Counted from the stretch's first letter, positions 1-12,578 are shown. The stretch: 15,826 nucleotides of DNA from Lonsdalea quercina subsp. quercina (GCF_000688655.1 NZ_JIBO01000006.1:437179-453004), one strand, 5' to 3'. The notes: generated by a model not told the origin, from the letters alone. A program made the numbers and translations.

Positions 1-2
1 CC

Positions 3-722
3 CTGTGGGATCGCACCAAAAATCGTCAGAACGTGAAGGCCGTGCTCGCCACCGGCAGCTTCCCCTACTATCTCATCAGCACTAACCCCAACGTCAAAAC
101 CATCGCCGACTTTACCGATAAAGATCGCATCGCCGTTCCGGCCGTCGGCGTCTCGTTACAATCTCGCTTCCTGCAGGCGGCTTCGGCCGAACTTTGGGGC
201 GATAAGGCGTTCAACCGTCTGGATAAGCTGCAGGTCGCAGTGCCGCATCCGGACGCCACCGCCGCCATTATCAGCGGCGGCACGGAAATTTCCGCTCACT
301 TCGCCAACGCCCCTTTCCAAGAGCAAGAGCTGGCAGGCAATCCCAAGGCGCACATCGTCCTGAACTCTTATGACGTGCAGGGCGGTCCGACGTCGCCGGT
401 GGTGCTTTACACCACAGAAAAATTCCGCCAAGAGAATCCTCGCACTTACAAGATCTTCGTCGATGCGCTGGCCGAAGCGGCGGACTTCACCACCCAAAAT
501 CCTGAAGCGGCGGCAGACTCTTTCATTCGCATCACCAAGTCAAAAATCGACCGCAAGCTGTTGCTGAGCATTCTCAAGAGTCCTGAATCCAAATTCAGCA
601 TCACGCCGCAAAACACGCTGTCTTTGGGCCAGTTCATGTACCGCGTTGGCGCGCTGAAAAACAATCCTGTGTCGGTTAAGGATTATTTCTTCGACGACCC
701 GCACATCGATTCGGGAAGCTGA
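3..722 (+). CDS. ABC importer substrate-binding protein, NMT1/SsuA-TauA type (5' truncated)
   Basis: The reading frame is open from the left edge, so the N-terminus and any signal peptide lie outside the window; 239 residues are visible. A GTG at 33 is in frame but lacks a ribosome site and sits inside the fold, so it is not the start. The visible part resembles the type 2 periplasmic-binding fold of nitrate/sulfonate/taurine/thiamine-precursor binding proteins. It shows a segment like 'tiadFtdkdrIAVPavG' followed by a lobe with 'HPDATAAIISGGTEISAHFANAP', the typical hinge region that samples ligand. It would capture the ligand in the periplasm and deliver it to the permease at 1748-2614, energised by the ATPase at 842-1717. 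The ligand cannot be told from sequence: sulfonate, nitrate, taurine and pyrimidine precursors are all possible. Family is fairly sure, substrate unknown. Confidence 0.85.
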   Translation: MWDRTKNRQNVKAVLATGSFPYYLISTNPNVKTIADFTDKDRIAVPAVGVSLQSRFLQAASAELWGDKAFNRLDKLQVAVPHPDATAAIISGGTEISAHFANAPFQEQELAGNPKAHIVLNSYDVQGGPTSPVVLYTTEKFRQENPRTYKIFVDALAEAADFTTQNPEAAADSFIRITKSKIDRKLLLSILKSPESKFSITPQNTLSLGQFMYRVGALKNNPVSVKDYFFDDPHIDSGS

Positions 723-730
723 ATGCCGAC

Positions 731-814
731 GGCGCGTAGATCTACGGCTTAACGACCCTTCGGGTTTAGCGGACGTTCACGCGCCGACGGAGCGCCATCG
801 TCATCCTCACTGGC
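731..814 (+). other. Intercistronic hairpins between binding protein and ATPase genes
   Basis: The 119-bp gap holds several pairings: a perfect 12-bp palindrome CGTAGATCTACG at 735-746, a long-range arm GGCGCGT (731-737) with ACGCGCC (779-785), a small hairpin around CCCTTCGGG near 756, and a CGCCA/TGGCG pairing near 793-812. No T-run follows, so termination is unlikely. The position fits an RNA stability element that keeps the binding protein more abundant than the ATPase, but that role is inference. A GAGAGG ribosome site lies just before the ATG at 842. Confidence 0.4.
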
Positions 815-841
815 GATGGACAACAACGAGAGGAAACCAAG

Positions 842-1717
842 ATGTCTGAACATTTATCGCAGGATCGTGACGCCACGCTCCGCCCCGATGTGCCACTGCT
901 GCAAGTGGAGAACGTCGGACTGGAATACGCCACTCGCGAACGCCGGGTGCGCGCCACCCATGACGTGAGCTTCGATATCTTCCCCGCCGAACGCTTTATC
1001 TTGCTCGGCCCTTCCGGCTGCGGTAAATCCAGCCTGTTGAAGGCCGTCGGCGGTTTTCTGCCGCCCGTCGATGGCCGCATCCTGTTGGAAGGAAAAGCCA
1101 TCTCGCAGCCTGGCCCGGAACGGATGATGGTCTTTCAGGAGTTCGACCAACTGCCGCCGTGGAAAACGGTGTTGGAAAATACGCAGTTCCCACTCCTCGT
1201 GACCGGCAAACGGTCCGCCGTCGAGGCGCGTGATCAGGCGATGTACTATCTGGAAAAAGTGGGGCTGGCGGACTTCGCCAACGCCTGGCCGCATACGCTG
1301 TCCGGGGGCATGAAGCAGCGGGTGGCGATAGCGCGCGCATTAGCGATGAAACCGAAGGTGCTCCTGATGGACGAACCGTTTGCCGCGCTGGATGCGCTGA
1401 CACGCCGCAAAATGCAGCAGGAGCTGCTGGAACTATGGGAGGAGGTACGCTTCACGCTGCTGTTCGTCACCCACTCGATTGAAGAAGCGCTGGTCGTCGG
1501 TAACCGCATTCTCTTGCTGTCGCCCCATCCAGGACGTGTGCGCGCCGAACTCAATTGTCATCAGTTCTCTCACCACGATGAAGGCGGCACAGAGTTTCAG
1601 GCGGCGGCGCGGCGCATCCACGATCTGCTGTTTCCGACGGGTCATCCCGTGGCTCCGGCGCCAACCTCTTCAACGCCCTCGCCTATTCAATCGCTGGCTG
1701 GACAACACGTGCGCTGA
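842..1717 (+). CDS. ABC transporter ATP-binding protein, NitT/TauT family
   Basis: A 291-residue cytoplasmic ATPase that would drive the importer made with the flanking binding protein and permease. All nucleotide-binding motifs are present: Walker A GPSGCGKSS at residues 56-64, Q-loop in VFQEFDQLPPW near 97-107, signature LSGGMKQR at 153-160, Walker B VLLMDEP at 173-179, D-loop AALDALTR and the switch histidine in FVTHS at 208-212. The stretch LPPWKTVLEN after the Q-loop is typical of the SsuB/TauB/NrtD group. About 60 C-terminal residues after the core, Pro/Ser/Thr-rich at the end, form a tail of unknown use. The start ATG is preceded by GAGAGG at a good distance. The gene lies 119 bp after the binding-protein gene and about 30 bp before the permease, so one operon is likely. 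Confidence 0.93.
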   Translation: MSEHLSQDRDATLRPDVPLLQVENVGLEYATRERRVRATHDVSFDIFPAERFILLGPSGCGKSSLLKAVGGFLPPVDGRILLEGKAISQPGPERMMVFQEFDQLPPWKTVLENTQFPLLVTGKRSAVEARDQAMYYLEKVGLADFANAWPHTLSGGMKQRVAIARALAMKPKVLLMDEPFAALDALTRRKMQQELLELWEEVRFTLLFVTHSIEEALVVGNRILLLSPHPGRVRAELNCHQFSHHDEGGTEFQAAARRIHDLLFPTGHPVAPAPTSSTPSPIQSLAGQHVR

Positions 1718-1747
1718 GTTTTATCTCTTAACATGAAAGGTTTTATG

Positions 1748-2614
1748 ATGAGTCAACTTCCCCCTGTTCGTCCGGAGTACCAGAGAGAGCTGGCACCGCT
1801 GACCGATATTAACGTCGCCCAGCCATTACCGTTGCGCAACCGCCTGTGGAATCAGGGCGCCGTCCGCAAGTCACTATTGCTGATCTTGCTGGCATTGCTA
1901 TGGGAGGGCGCCGCCCGCTGGCAAAATAATGATTTGCTGCTGCCGACGTTTACTCAGGCGGCGGCGGCGTTCATTGAGGATATTCGCAACGGCGAACTGC
2001 CCGCCAAGATCGCCATCTCCATGAGTACGCTGGTCAAAGGCTATGTGATTGGGACCGCGTTGGCTCTGGCGCTCAGCGCACTGGCGGTCTCCACCCGTCT
2101 GGGGCGCGATCTGCTCTCCACGCTGACCTCCATGTTGAACCCTCTGCCCGCTATCGCGCTGTTACCGCTAGCGCTGCTGTGGTTCGGGCTAGGTACACAA
2201 AGTTTGATTTTCGTGCTGATACATTCGGTGCTGTGGCCGATGGCGCTGAATACCTATTCAGGCTTTCTCGGCGTCTCGGAAACATTGAGGATGACCGGGC
2301 GTAATTATGGGCTGAGGGGATTACGTTACGTCTGGCACATTCTGATCCCGGCGGCACTGCCTTCTATTCTCTCCGGTCTCAAAATCGGCTGGGCTTTCGC
2401 CTGGCGTACGCTCATCGCCGCCGAACTGGTCTTTGGCGCATCCAGCGGACAAGGCGGACTGGGCTGGTACATTTTCCAGAACCGCAACGAACTGTATACC
2501 GACCGGGTCTTCGCCGGACTGGCATCGGTCATTATCATCGGGCTGCTTGTGGAAACGCTGATCTTCGCCACCATAGAACGGGTCACGATCAAACGCTGGG
2601 GGATGCAACGCTAG
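1748..2614 (+). CDS. ABC transporter permease, NitT/TauT (BPD_transp_1) family
   Basis: Inner-membrane permease of the same importer. The protein has a short polar N-terminus, a first hydrophobic segment LLLILLALLWEGAA, then about five further membrane segments, matching the usual six-helix SsuC/TauC layout. The cytoplasmic EAA loop that docks the ATPase is visible as GLRGLRYVWHILIPAALPS, followed by the typical SGLKIGWAFAWRTLIAAEL. I chose the ATG at 1748 because AAAGG ends at 1740, seven bases before it. The ATG at 1745 is only four bases from that site, and the ATG at 1733 has no ribosome site. Length is 288 residues from this start. It ends just before a strong hairpin, so it is the last gene of the operon. 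The substrate is not evident. Confidence 0.92.
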   Translation: MSQLPPVRPEYQRELAPLTDINVAQPLPLRNRLWNQGAVRKSLLLILLALLWEGAARWQNNDLLLPTFTQAAAAFIEDIRNGELPAKIAISMSTLVKGYVIGTALALALSALAVSTRLGRDLLSTLTSMLNPLPAIALLPLALLWFGLGTQSLIFVLIHSVLWPMALNTYSGFLGVSETLRMTGRNYGLRGLRYVWHILIPAALPSILSGLKIGWAFAWRTLIAAELVFGASSGQGGLGWYIFQNRNELYTDRVFAGLASVIIIGLLVETLIFATIERVTIKRWGMQR

Positions 2615-2620
2615 CGATAT

Positions 2621-2657
2621 GCAGTACGCCGACGAGGATATTTCGTCGGCGTACTGC
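2621..2657 (+). terminator. Hairpin terminator after ABC transporter operon
   Basis: A perfect 15-bp inverted repeat, GCAGTACGCCGACGA (2621-2635) and TCGTCGGCGTACTGC (2643-2657), encloses a 7-base loop six bases after the permease stop codon. It is followed by CCCTTT rather than a long T-run, so it may be a weak terminator or a 3' end stabiliser. The position argues that it marks the operon end. Confidence 0.7.
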
Positions 2658-3026
2658 CCTTTGAAACGGGCAAAGGCAAAGGCTCTTTTCTTTATGTATG
2701 AATAAGACCTGGGAGACCCATTCATTCTTCACTGCATATTACAACCGGGCATGATTTGAAAGATTAAGTGGCACCATAACATTTTGCTAGTTAACTATTT
2801 CAACATCATTAATCTAGTCATGAAATAGATAAAAACACTCATCCAATAGATTGGATAATATCGGGTTATAATATTTTTCACGTTTATAAAAACATTGTAA
2901 ATAAAAGTTCAATTCAGATAAACAACGTGAGTTATTTGATACCGAGAGCAAAACATTTTATTTGCGAACGTATAAATATAAGCAGTTAACGATTCGAATA
3001 AAAAGCTCACAAAGCACTATGAATAA
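2658..3026. other. AT-rich convergent intergenic region without a gene
   Basis: About 370 bp between the end of the ABC operon (plus) and the end of the LuxR-type gene (minus). I see no convincing open frame, no RNA gene and no repeat. Base composition is strikingly AT-rich compared with the flanking genes, which is typical of H-NS-bound or recently acquired DNA. No clear terminator for the minus-strand regulator was found; only a 3-bp stem before TTTTT occurs around 3005-3020. Confidence 0.5.
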
Positions 3027-3587
3027 TCATCTACGCTGAGACGCTTCCATGATACTTTTAATATTAAGCTTTCGCAGCATGCTTTGTTTGTGGCAGCTGA
3101 TTGTTTTTTCGCTCAAACATAAAAGACCAGACACTTCTTTGTTGCTTTTTCCTTTCAACAGATACTGAAGCACCAGTTGCTCTCTGGGAGAGAGTTTTTG
3201 CAGCTGTACATCCCATGACGGACCTGAGTCATGGCTTGTGACGTCTTGTATCTTGGCGATGATTTCAACAACCGGACTTTTCAGATCGATAATCGCATCG
3301 TAATTGATATAGCGAAACATCCGGTCAGGCTGACTGTCTTTGAAGATGACAATCTTGTTATTGCTGTTGATGTATTTTATTACGTCAACCAGCGAAGAGA
3401 TGATGGAAGAGTCGTGCAATACTTCGATGAGAAATACCTGCTCTTTTTCTTGCTGCAAATTGTTGACTAAATCACAGATATCCTCGGCGACAAAACACCT
3501 ATCGCTATCCGTCATTATTTTACTGATAATGATATTCTGTAAAGAATAAGAAATGATTTCATTCTCAACCAGGAACACGTAGTCCAT
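3027..3587 (-). CDS. Orphan LuxR/NarL-type regulator with degenerate receiver domain
   Basis: A 186-residue DNA-binding protein. Residues 130-180 form a clear GerE/LuxR helix-turn-helix with LSPREQLVLQYLLKGKSNKEV and LSEKTISCHKQSMLRKLNIKS. The first 115 residues resemble a receiver fold: VFLVENEI at strand 1, VFLIEVLH at strand 3 and IIDLKSP where the conserved Lys lies (Lys103). The strand 1 acidic pair reads E-N instead of D-D, and the phosphoacceptor position reads Glu55 instead of Asp, so normal phosphorylation is unlikely. The ATG at 3587 is chosen because GGGGGTGG stands just upstream; a TTG eight codons earlier is possible. No sensor kinase or obvious target is adjacent. The gene is AT-rich, unlike its neighbours, which suggests transfer. 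It may control local genes or fimbrial/surface functions, as some pseudo-receiver LuxR proteins do, but the target is unknown. Confidence 0.85.
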   Translation of the reverse strand: MDYVFLVENEIISYSLQNIIISKIMTDSDRCFVAEDICDLVNNLQQEKEQVFLIEVLHDSSIISSLVDVIKYINSNNKIVIFKDSQPDRMFRYINYDAIIDLKSPVVEIIAKIQDVTSHDSGPSWDVQLQKLSPREQLVLQYLLKGKSNKEVSGLLCLSEKTISCHKQSMLRKLNIKSIMEASQRR

Positions 3588-4131
3588 TGTTATACCACCC
3601 CCATACCGCAAGCAATAGAAACCAAGTAAAGCCGTTTTTAATGTGGCTAAATCGAACAGTATGAATTTTTATCGTTTAAGCAATTCTCATAAACCATAGC
3701 ACTTAACAAAAATTATGGTAGGTTAAATCTGGACTTTACTGGTCTGCTCTCTTATTACCTATCAAATTAACTTTCTGGCCGCATATTATTTGTGCGTTTA
3801 TCCATTGCTAAATCTGAATTTTATCTCCTCTTCGATTTCCTCACTCTATCAACGGATTGTGTGTTTCACTGGGTTGAATTCGGAGCGACAGCCATCGTCG
3901 TCGCCCGGTCTTGAATGGTCACATTAGAGCGATTTTTACTCACCTTAGCCCTCTTTGTGCGCTCTGGGGCGGAAAGTCGGCCAAACATTCGTCACTTGAA
4001 TAAGAGAAGGAATAAAGGGCTTGCCATCCATGCCGGAGCAGTCCATAATGACGTCCATTCCAGTTACTGGAACGCAAGAAAAAGCATTTTAATCAAAGAG
4101 TTATCTTCAGATTTTATGCGCAACACCCTGT
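3588..4131. other. Intergenic region between LuxR-type gene and tRNA-Val
   Basis: About 540 bp. The left part, up to about 3840, is AT-rich and should contain the minus-strand promoter of the regulator, though I cannot pick one with confidence. The right part should contain the tRNA promoter. A 79-codon plus-strand frame from 3915 runs into the tRNA and has neither a ribosome site nor recognisable content, so I do not call it. No repeat or second RNA gene is visible. Confidence 0.5.
4112..4131 (+). promoter_or_regulatory. Probable -10 and discriminator of tRNA-Val promoter
   Basis: TTTTAT at 4112-4117 is followed directly by GCGCAACACCC, much like the TATAATGCGC arrangement of stable-RNA promoters. 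The GC-rich stretch after the -10 element is the usual mark of stringent control. No good -35 hexamer is found 16-18 bases upstream, so the call rests on the -10 and discriminator alone. Confidence 0.4.
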
Positions 4132-4208
4132 ACGACCGTAGCTCAGTTGGTTAGAGCACCACCTTGACATGGTGGGGGTCGGTGGTTCGAGTCCACTCGG
4201 TCGTACCA
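4132..4208 (+). tRNA. tRNA-Val (anticodon GAC)
   Basis: A complete 77-base cloverleaf including encoded CCA. The acceptor stem ACGACCG pairs perfectly with CGGTCGT. The D arm is GCTC...GAGC with the AGTTGGTTA loop. The anticodon stem CCACC/GGTGG encloses TTGACAT, giving anticodon GAC for valine GUC/GUU codons. The T arm GGTGG/CCACT encloses TTCGAGT. The body is nearly identical to E. coli valV/valW as I remember it, while the acceptor stem differs. Only one copy is present here, whereas E. coli has two in tandem near pykF. The antisense frame over this tRNA gives the well-known spurious peptide 'DSNHRPPPCQGG'. Confidence 0.97.
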
Positions 4209-4605
4209 ATTCTCTTCTGCCTTGTGCAGTGCTAGTTTACTGACATACTCCAATCTGCCTGAATCGCCTAAGCCTCCTGTGTATCTATCCCTTGTAGGGT
4301 TAGCTCTATCCGTTGATTCCCCTGCTCCGCTCTCTTTCTTAGGGTTCACCGGTTGTAGCGTTCCACCGTTAGCGACAGGCTGCGAATTTACTACGAACAT
4401 CACGTTGATAAAGATGAATACCGCCAGTGCATGAAACATGCTCACCGCGACGGTTTCCCGGCCAATCAGAACAATATTACGTCGCGACAGGGTCTCAAGA
4501 CCTAACACGTGCCAGACTAAAAGCCGCCACGTTTTCTGTAACGGCTTTCATACCTTTGCTGCTTTTGTTTGCGTGAAGGCATTCCCCCGGTATTTAACTT
4601 CGGTC
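4209..4605. other. Intergenic region, possible decayed small gene on minus strand
   Basis: About 400 bp between the tRNA and the nucleoside-hydrolase-like gene. On the minus strand an ATG at 4439 follows GGTGAGC at a good distance and opens a frame with a hydrophobic start (FHALAVFIFINVMFVVN), then polar residues, then runs through the tRNA antisense to 4143. Codon choice looks coding-like near the start and poor afterwards. A second short frame from about 4552 (MKAVTENVAAFSLARV) ends early and could be an out-of-frame beginning. I recognise neither. This could be a gene remnant or chance; nothing else is evident. Confidence 0.3.
4519..4548 (-). terminator. Candidate terminator of the bgl-type operon
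   Basis: Read on the minus strand, AAAGCCGTTAC (4548-4538) pairs with GTGGCGGCTTT (4530-4520) around a 7-base loop. This gives 11 pairs, two of them G-U, followed by a run of only four T. It lies about 60 bp after the stop codon of the last operon gene. Hairpin strength is good and the T-run is short, so termination is likely but may be partial. Confidence 0.55.
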
Positions 4606-5637
4606 TTACCGTGCGTTCGCCCCCTTCTGTCCAGAGAGTAACGCCAGCTTGGCATAGAAATCCTCCAGCGTGAAACGAGTGTCCACCGCATGGTAAACCC
4701 GGATCTGTCGCGGACTTTGCTGCTGTCCGTAGCTGAGGTCATCGTTAATCCGTGGGCCATCGCGCAGCGTATATTGATATTCGTGGTCATCCAGCAACAG
4801 CGCCACCGAGGGATTATCGCCTAATACCCACACTTCGCTTTTCGGCCAGGGCACGTCCTTTAAGGTCATCGAAATTTCTCGATTGAAGTCGATCAGCTGT
4901 TGCCACAGATACTCGCCGACCTTGCCCTGCGGTTTGACGCGCGTCGCCAGCTCCGCCAGAGAAACTCTGACCGACATATAGACGTTGTGCGGCACCTGCC
5001 ATAGCGCAACGCTGGACTGGAACACCCTATTCGCCGCCTGCGGATCGTTGTACAGGTTGTATTCCCAGCCGCCCTTTGGATAAGGCATACCGCCGATCCA
5101 AATCACGGTCATTTTCTTCGCAATCGTCGGGTCCGCCTGCAGCGCGGCCGCAACGTCGGTCAGCGCGCCAAGCACGAGAACAAACAGCGGTTGAGGATCG
5201 TCTTTTTGGGCCTCGACGATCAGCTGCCGCGCGCCTTCGCTCAAGGCTGGCTTACCCTCCAGCGGCCCCGTTGCGCCGTGATAAACCGGCACCGCCGTTT
5301 TTCCCATCACCTGAGTTAAGCGCTGCAACTCGCGATAGCTTTCCATCATGCTGTCAGCGCCAGAACGTTTTAACAACGGCGCCGTTCGAGCGTAGTGTGA
5401 GGCGATAAGACCGGTCACTTTCAGCGTGGGCGACATCAACGCGTGCGCCACCGCGAAATCGTCGTCCGCCTCGTTTTTAGCATCGCTGCTAATCATGACT
5501 CTGATTTGCTTGTGTTTCACCACGTCGTACGGCAGCTCGGCCGCTCGCGGCGACACGCTCCATAGCGCGACGAGAATCAGAGCCAGCCCCTGGCTCATCA
5601 GCATTAACCTGCGTGTCTGACCTCTAGTGATAATCAT
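4606..5637 (-). CDS. Exported nucleoside-hydrolase-like protein
   Basis: A 343-residue protein of the inosine-uridine nucleoside hydrolase fold, predicted outside the cytoplasm. Residues 1-33 look like a signal peptide: TRRLMLM, a long hydrophobic core LALILVALW, and cleavage near PRAA-EL. The TRRLML start is Tat-like but could also be Sec. The metal-site motif reads SSDAKNEADDDFAV at 50-63, a known variant of DxDxxxDD. Other family marks are VLGALTDVAAAL (155-166), GGMPYPKGGWEYNLYNDPQA (182-201) and GDNPSVALL (273-281), where the usual His before Asp is Gly. Family members cleave N-ribosides; the substrate here is unknown. The start ATG has GGGGAT just upstream. It is the last gene of the operon, 55 bp after bglH, and is not a standard part of E. 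coli bgl, so its role with glucosides is open. Confidence 0.82.
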   Translation of the reverse strand: MIITRGQTRRLMLMSQGLALILVALWSVSPRAAELPYDVVKHKQIRVMISSDAKNEADDDFAVAHALMSPTLKVTGLIASHYARTAPLLKRSGADSMMESYRELQRLTQVMGKTAVPVYHGATGPLEGKPALSEGARQLIVEAQKDDPQPLFVLVLGALTDVAAALQADPTIAKKMTVIWIGGMPYPKGGWEYNLYNDPQAANRVFQSSVALWQVPHNVYMSVRVSLAELATRVKPQGKVGEYLWQQLIDFNREISMTLKDVPWPKSEVWVLGDNPSVALLLDDHEYQYTLRDGPRINDDLSYGQQQSPRQIRVYHAVDTRFTLEDFYAKLALLSGQKGANAR

Positions 5638-5692
5638 GAAAAGATCCCCATAAACGAAAAGGACACAACATGGATGCGATGGATGCGTCGAG

Positions 5693-7420
<1,728 letters not shown>

Positions 7421-9115
7421 TTATCGGCGCACGAAACCGTGGCGGATAAAGTAACTGGGGGTACAGCTCCAGGCATGGCAGTAACTGTCGATTTGTTTGC
7501 TGCCGTAGGGAGACGACATCGGTTTTTTGGGATCAAACGCCTCCCAGAAGGTATTGGTCCCGGTTTTGACCATCGCACCCCAATACTCCTCCACCAGCGT
7601 TCGCGCTTCCTGACTCAGGCCACAATGAATGAGCGCATCGACCATGTGATGGTACAGGTAGGGCGTGAGCGGCCGAATGGCCTGGGGCAGCGACATAACG
7701 CGGGTCAGGGCCTGTGCCATTTGCGGTTGAGGCAGCACGTCGGCCAGCGCCATCCATGCCTGAGAAGCCCAGGAGATTTGTCGCTGCTCGCCGCTGACGA
7801 ACACGCCCTGCTTTTCATCAAACAGCCCGCGTGCCGCCTGCTTCATCCGCTCAACGGTTTCCTCCAGATGCGCGACCTCGGCATTTCTCCCCAGCGATTT
7901 CGCCAGTTCGATGCCCTCCTGACAGCTGTAAATCAGTAGTCCCTGGATCGCCGTCTGTTTCTCGAGACCTTTTAACGCGGCGCTTTGGTCCGATCCCGGA
8001 TTCCAGTCGATAAACACGTAATCCTTTTCCGGCGCGACAAACAGGCCCTGCGCATTGACATTCTTCAGCGCCAGCGCCAACTGCTGTTTCGCCACCGGCC
8101 ACAGTTCCTGTGCCGTCGCGGTGTCGCGGCTCGCCCGCAGATAGTCGCGCACGATGCTGCCGAACAATGCGGCATAGTCGATCAGCACGACTTCGCCCCT
8201 ACGCGGCTCCGGCTGTTCATAGACGCAGGCCGTAATATAACCATCTTCCCGCTGCAGCCCGGCGAACAAATACAGGCAGCGGCGCACTAAGGCGGTGTTG
8301 TTGAAGCTCACATAGTTGACCATCGCTTGCAGGCGCAAATCGCCGACCCATAACCGCCGATCGCGCTTCGGCCCGTCCTCAAAGACGGTCTGCATACATT
8401 CGTGCAATGTCCGAATGCTGACGCGGTCGATATTCTTCAGCAGGTCGCTGTCATAGCGCGCCGGCGCCAGCCGATCCTGACCGGCGGAAGAGACCGCCCT
8501 CACTTGTAGTTGGCCGAACGTGACGCAGAAATTCGTCGAAGTAGAGACGATGTCGGTTTTGACGAAGCGGAAGGCATGGCGGCGTTCAATCCTGACCTGC
8601 TGCGGCAGAAAATCGACGTTCAGAATTTCATCCGGTAGCCAGGAAGCGCTGATCCAGCCGTTGTAGGGATAGAGCGGCTGCGTCACATCCGTGACAACCT
8701 CTCCAAAAATCAATCGCAGACGCACCGGGGCATCGCAGGAGATGCCCTGCCATCCCAATGAGAACGTAAGATAGCCGGTATAGTGCTCGCCGAAATCCAC
8801 GATAAAGCTGTCGCCGGTCTTGAAACTTTTGTTCGTCAATTCGCCCACGTCATACTGCTGCTTCATCGCCACGCCCAACAGATGCTCGGGCGCTTGCCGA
8901 GGCGCGACGACGTTCAACGCGGAATAAGACACTTCGGACAGCGACGGTTTCAGCACTTCCGCCATCGCGACCCAATGCTGCTGTCGGGTCAGCGCCGTCG
9001 GTCTGTCGCCGCCCGTTTTCGCCGCACCTGCCGTTTTATCCGCCGCGCGTAATGGCGCGAGATGGGCGCAGGCTGTGACGACGGCCGCGTGGATCAACAA
9101 CTCTCTTCTATTCAT
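7421..9115 (-). CDS. Exported alpha-L-rhamnosidase-like glycoside hydrolase (GH78 type)
   Basis: A 564-residue enzyme predicted to remove alpha-L-rhamnose from glycosides in the periplasm. The N-terminus MNRRELLIHAAVV...PLRAADK has a twin-arginine pair, a hydrophobic core and an ARA-like end, so Tat export is likely. Residues about 95-210 form a beta-sandwich with VDFGEHYTGYLTFSLG. The rest is an alpha-barrel carrying GH78 marks: DGPKRDRRLWVGD at 247-259, WNPGSDQSAA at 371-380, NTFWEAFDP at 521-529 with the likely catalytic base Glu525, and CHAWSCTPSYF at 546-556. The motif at 247 lacks the Glu found in the common DCPQRDERLGWTGD form; Asp252 may act instead, as in DGxKRDR variants. The ATG at 9115 is preceded by AAGGTGG. 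The gene sits between bglB and bglH, where E. coli has nothing. Family is well supported; rhamnose specificity is inferred. Confidence 0.85.
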   Translation of the reverse strand: MNRRELLIHAAVVTACAHLAPLRAADKTAGAAKTGGDRPTALTRQQHWVAMAEVLKPSLSEVSYSALNVVAPRQAPEHLLGVAMKQQYDVGELTNKSFKTGDSFIVDFGEHYTGYLTFSLGWQGISCDAPVRLRLIFGEVVTDVTQPLYPYNGWISASWLPDEILNVDFLPQQVRIERRHAFRFVKTDIVSTSTNFCVTFGQLQVRAVSSAGQDRLAPARYDSDLLKNIDRVSIRTLHECMQTVFEDGPKRDRRLWVGDLRLQAMVNYVSFNNTALVRRCLYLFAGLQREDGYITACVYEQPEPRRGEVVLIDYAALFGSIVRDYLRASRDTATAQELWPVAKQQLALALKNVNAQGLFVAPEKDYVFIDWNPGSDQSAALKGLEKQTAIQGLLIYSCQEGIELAKSLGRNAEVAHLEETVERMKQAARGLFDEKQGVFVSGEQRQISWASQAWMALADVLPQPQMAQALTRVMSLPQAIRPLTPYLYHHMVDALIHCGLSQEARTLVEEYWGAMVKTGTNTFWEAFDPKKPMSSPYGSKQIDSYCHAWSCTPSYFIRHGFVRR

Positions 9116-9210
9116 GGTTATCAGCCACCTTATTGGACAGGCCCTGCGCCGTGGCCGCACAGCCCGTAGTCAGACGTTAAGGCATGATGGACGCCATGCC
9201 CGCCCGTCGA

Positions 9211-12564
<3,354 letters not shown>

Positions 12565-12578
12565 CTATTTTTAAGACG

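Noticed and set aside
3915..4154. 79-codon plus-strand frame running into tRNA-Val
   Set aside because: It overlaps the tRNA and its promoter, lacks a ribosome site, and has no recognisable protein content.
4143..4508. 121-codon minus-strand frame ending in DSNHRPPPCQGGALTN
   Set aside because: The C-terminal part is antisense to tRNA-Val, a well-known source of false proteins. Only the upstream part is kept, as a low-confidence remnant.
7478..7490. RAT-like string GCAGTAAC inside the GH78-like gene
   Set aside because: Only the core eight bases match; no matching 3' half and no overlapping terminator exist, and it lies in coding sequence. Likely chance.
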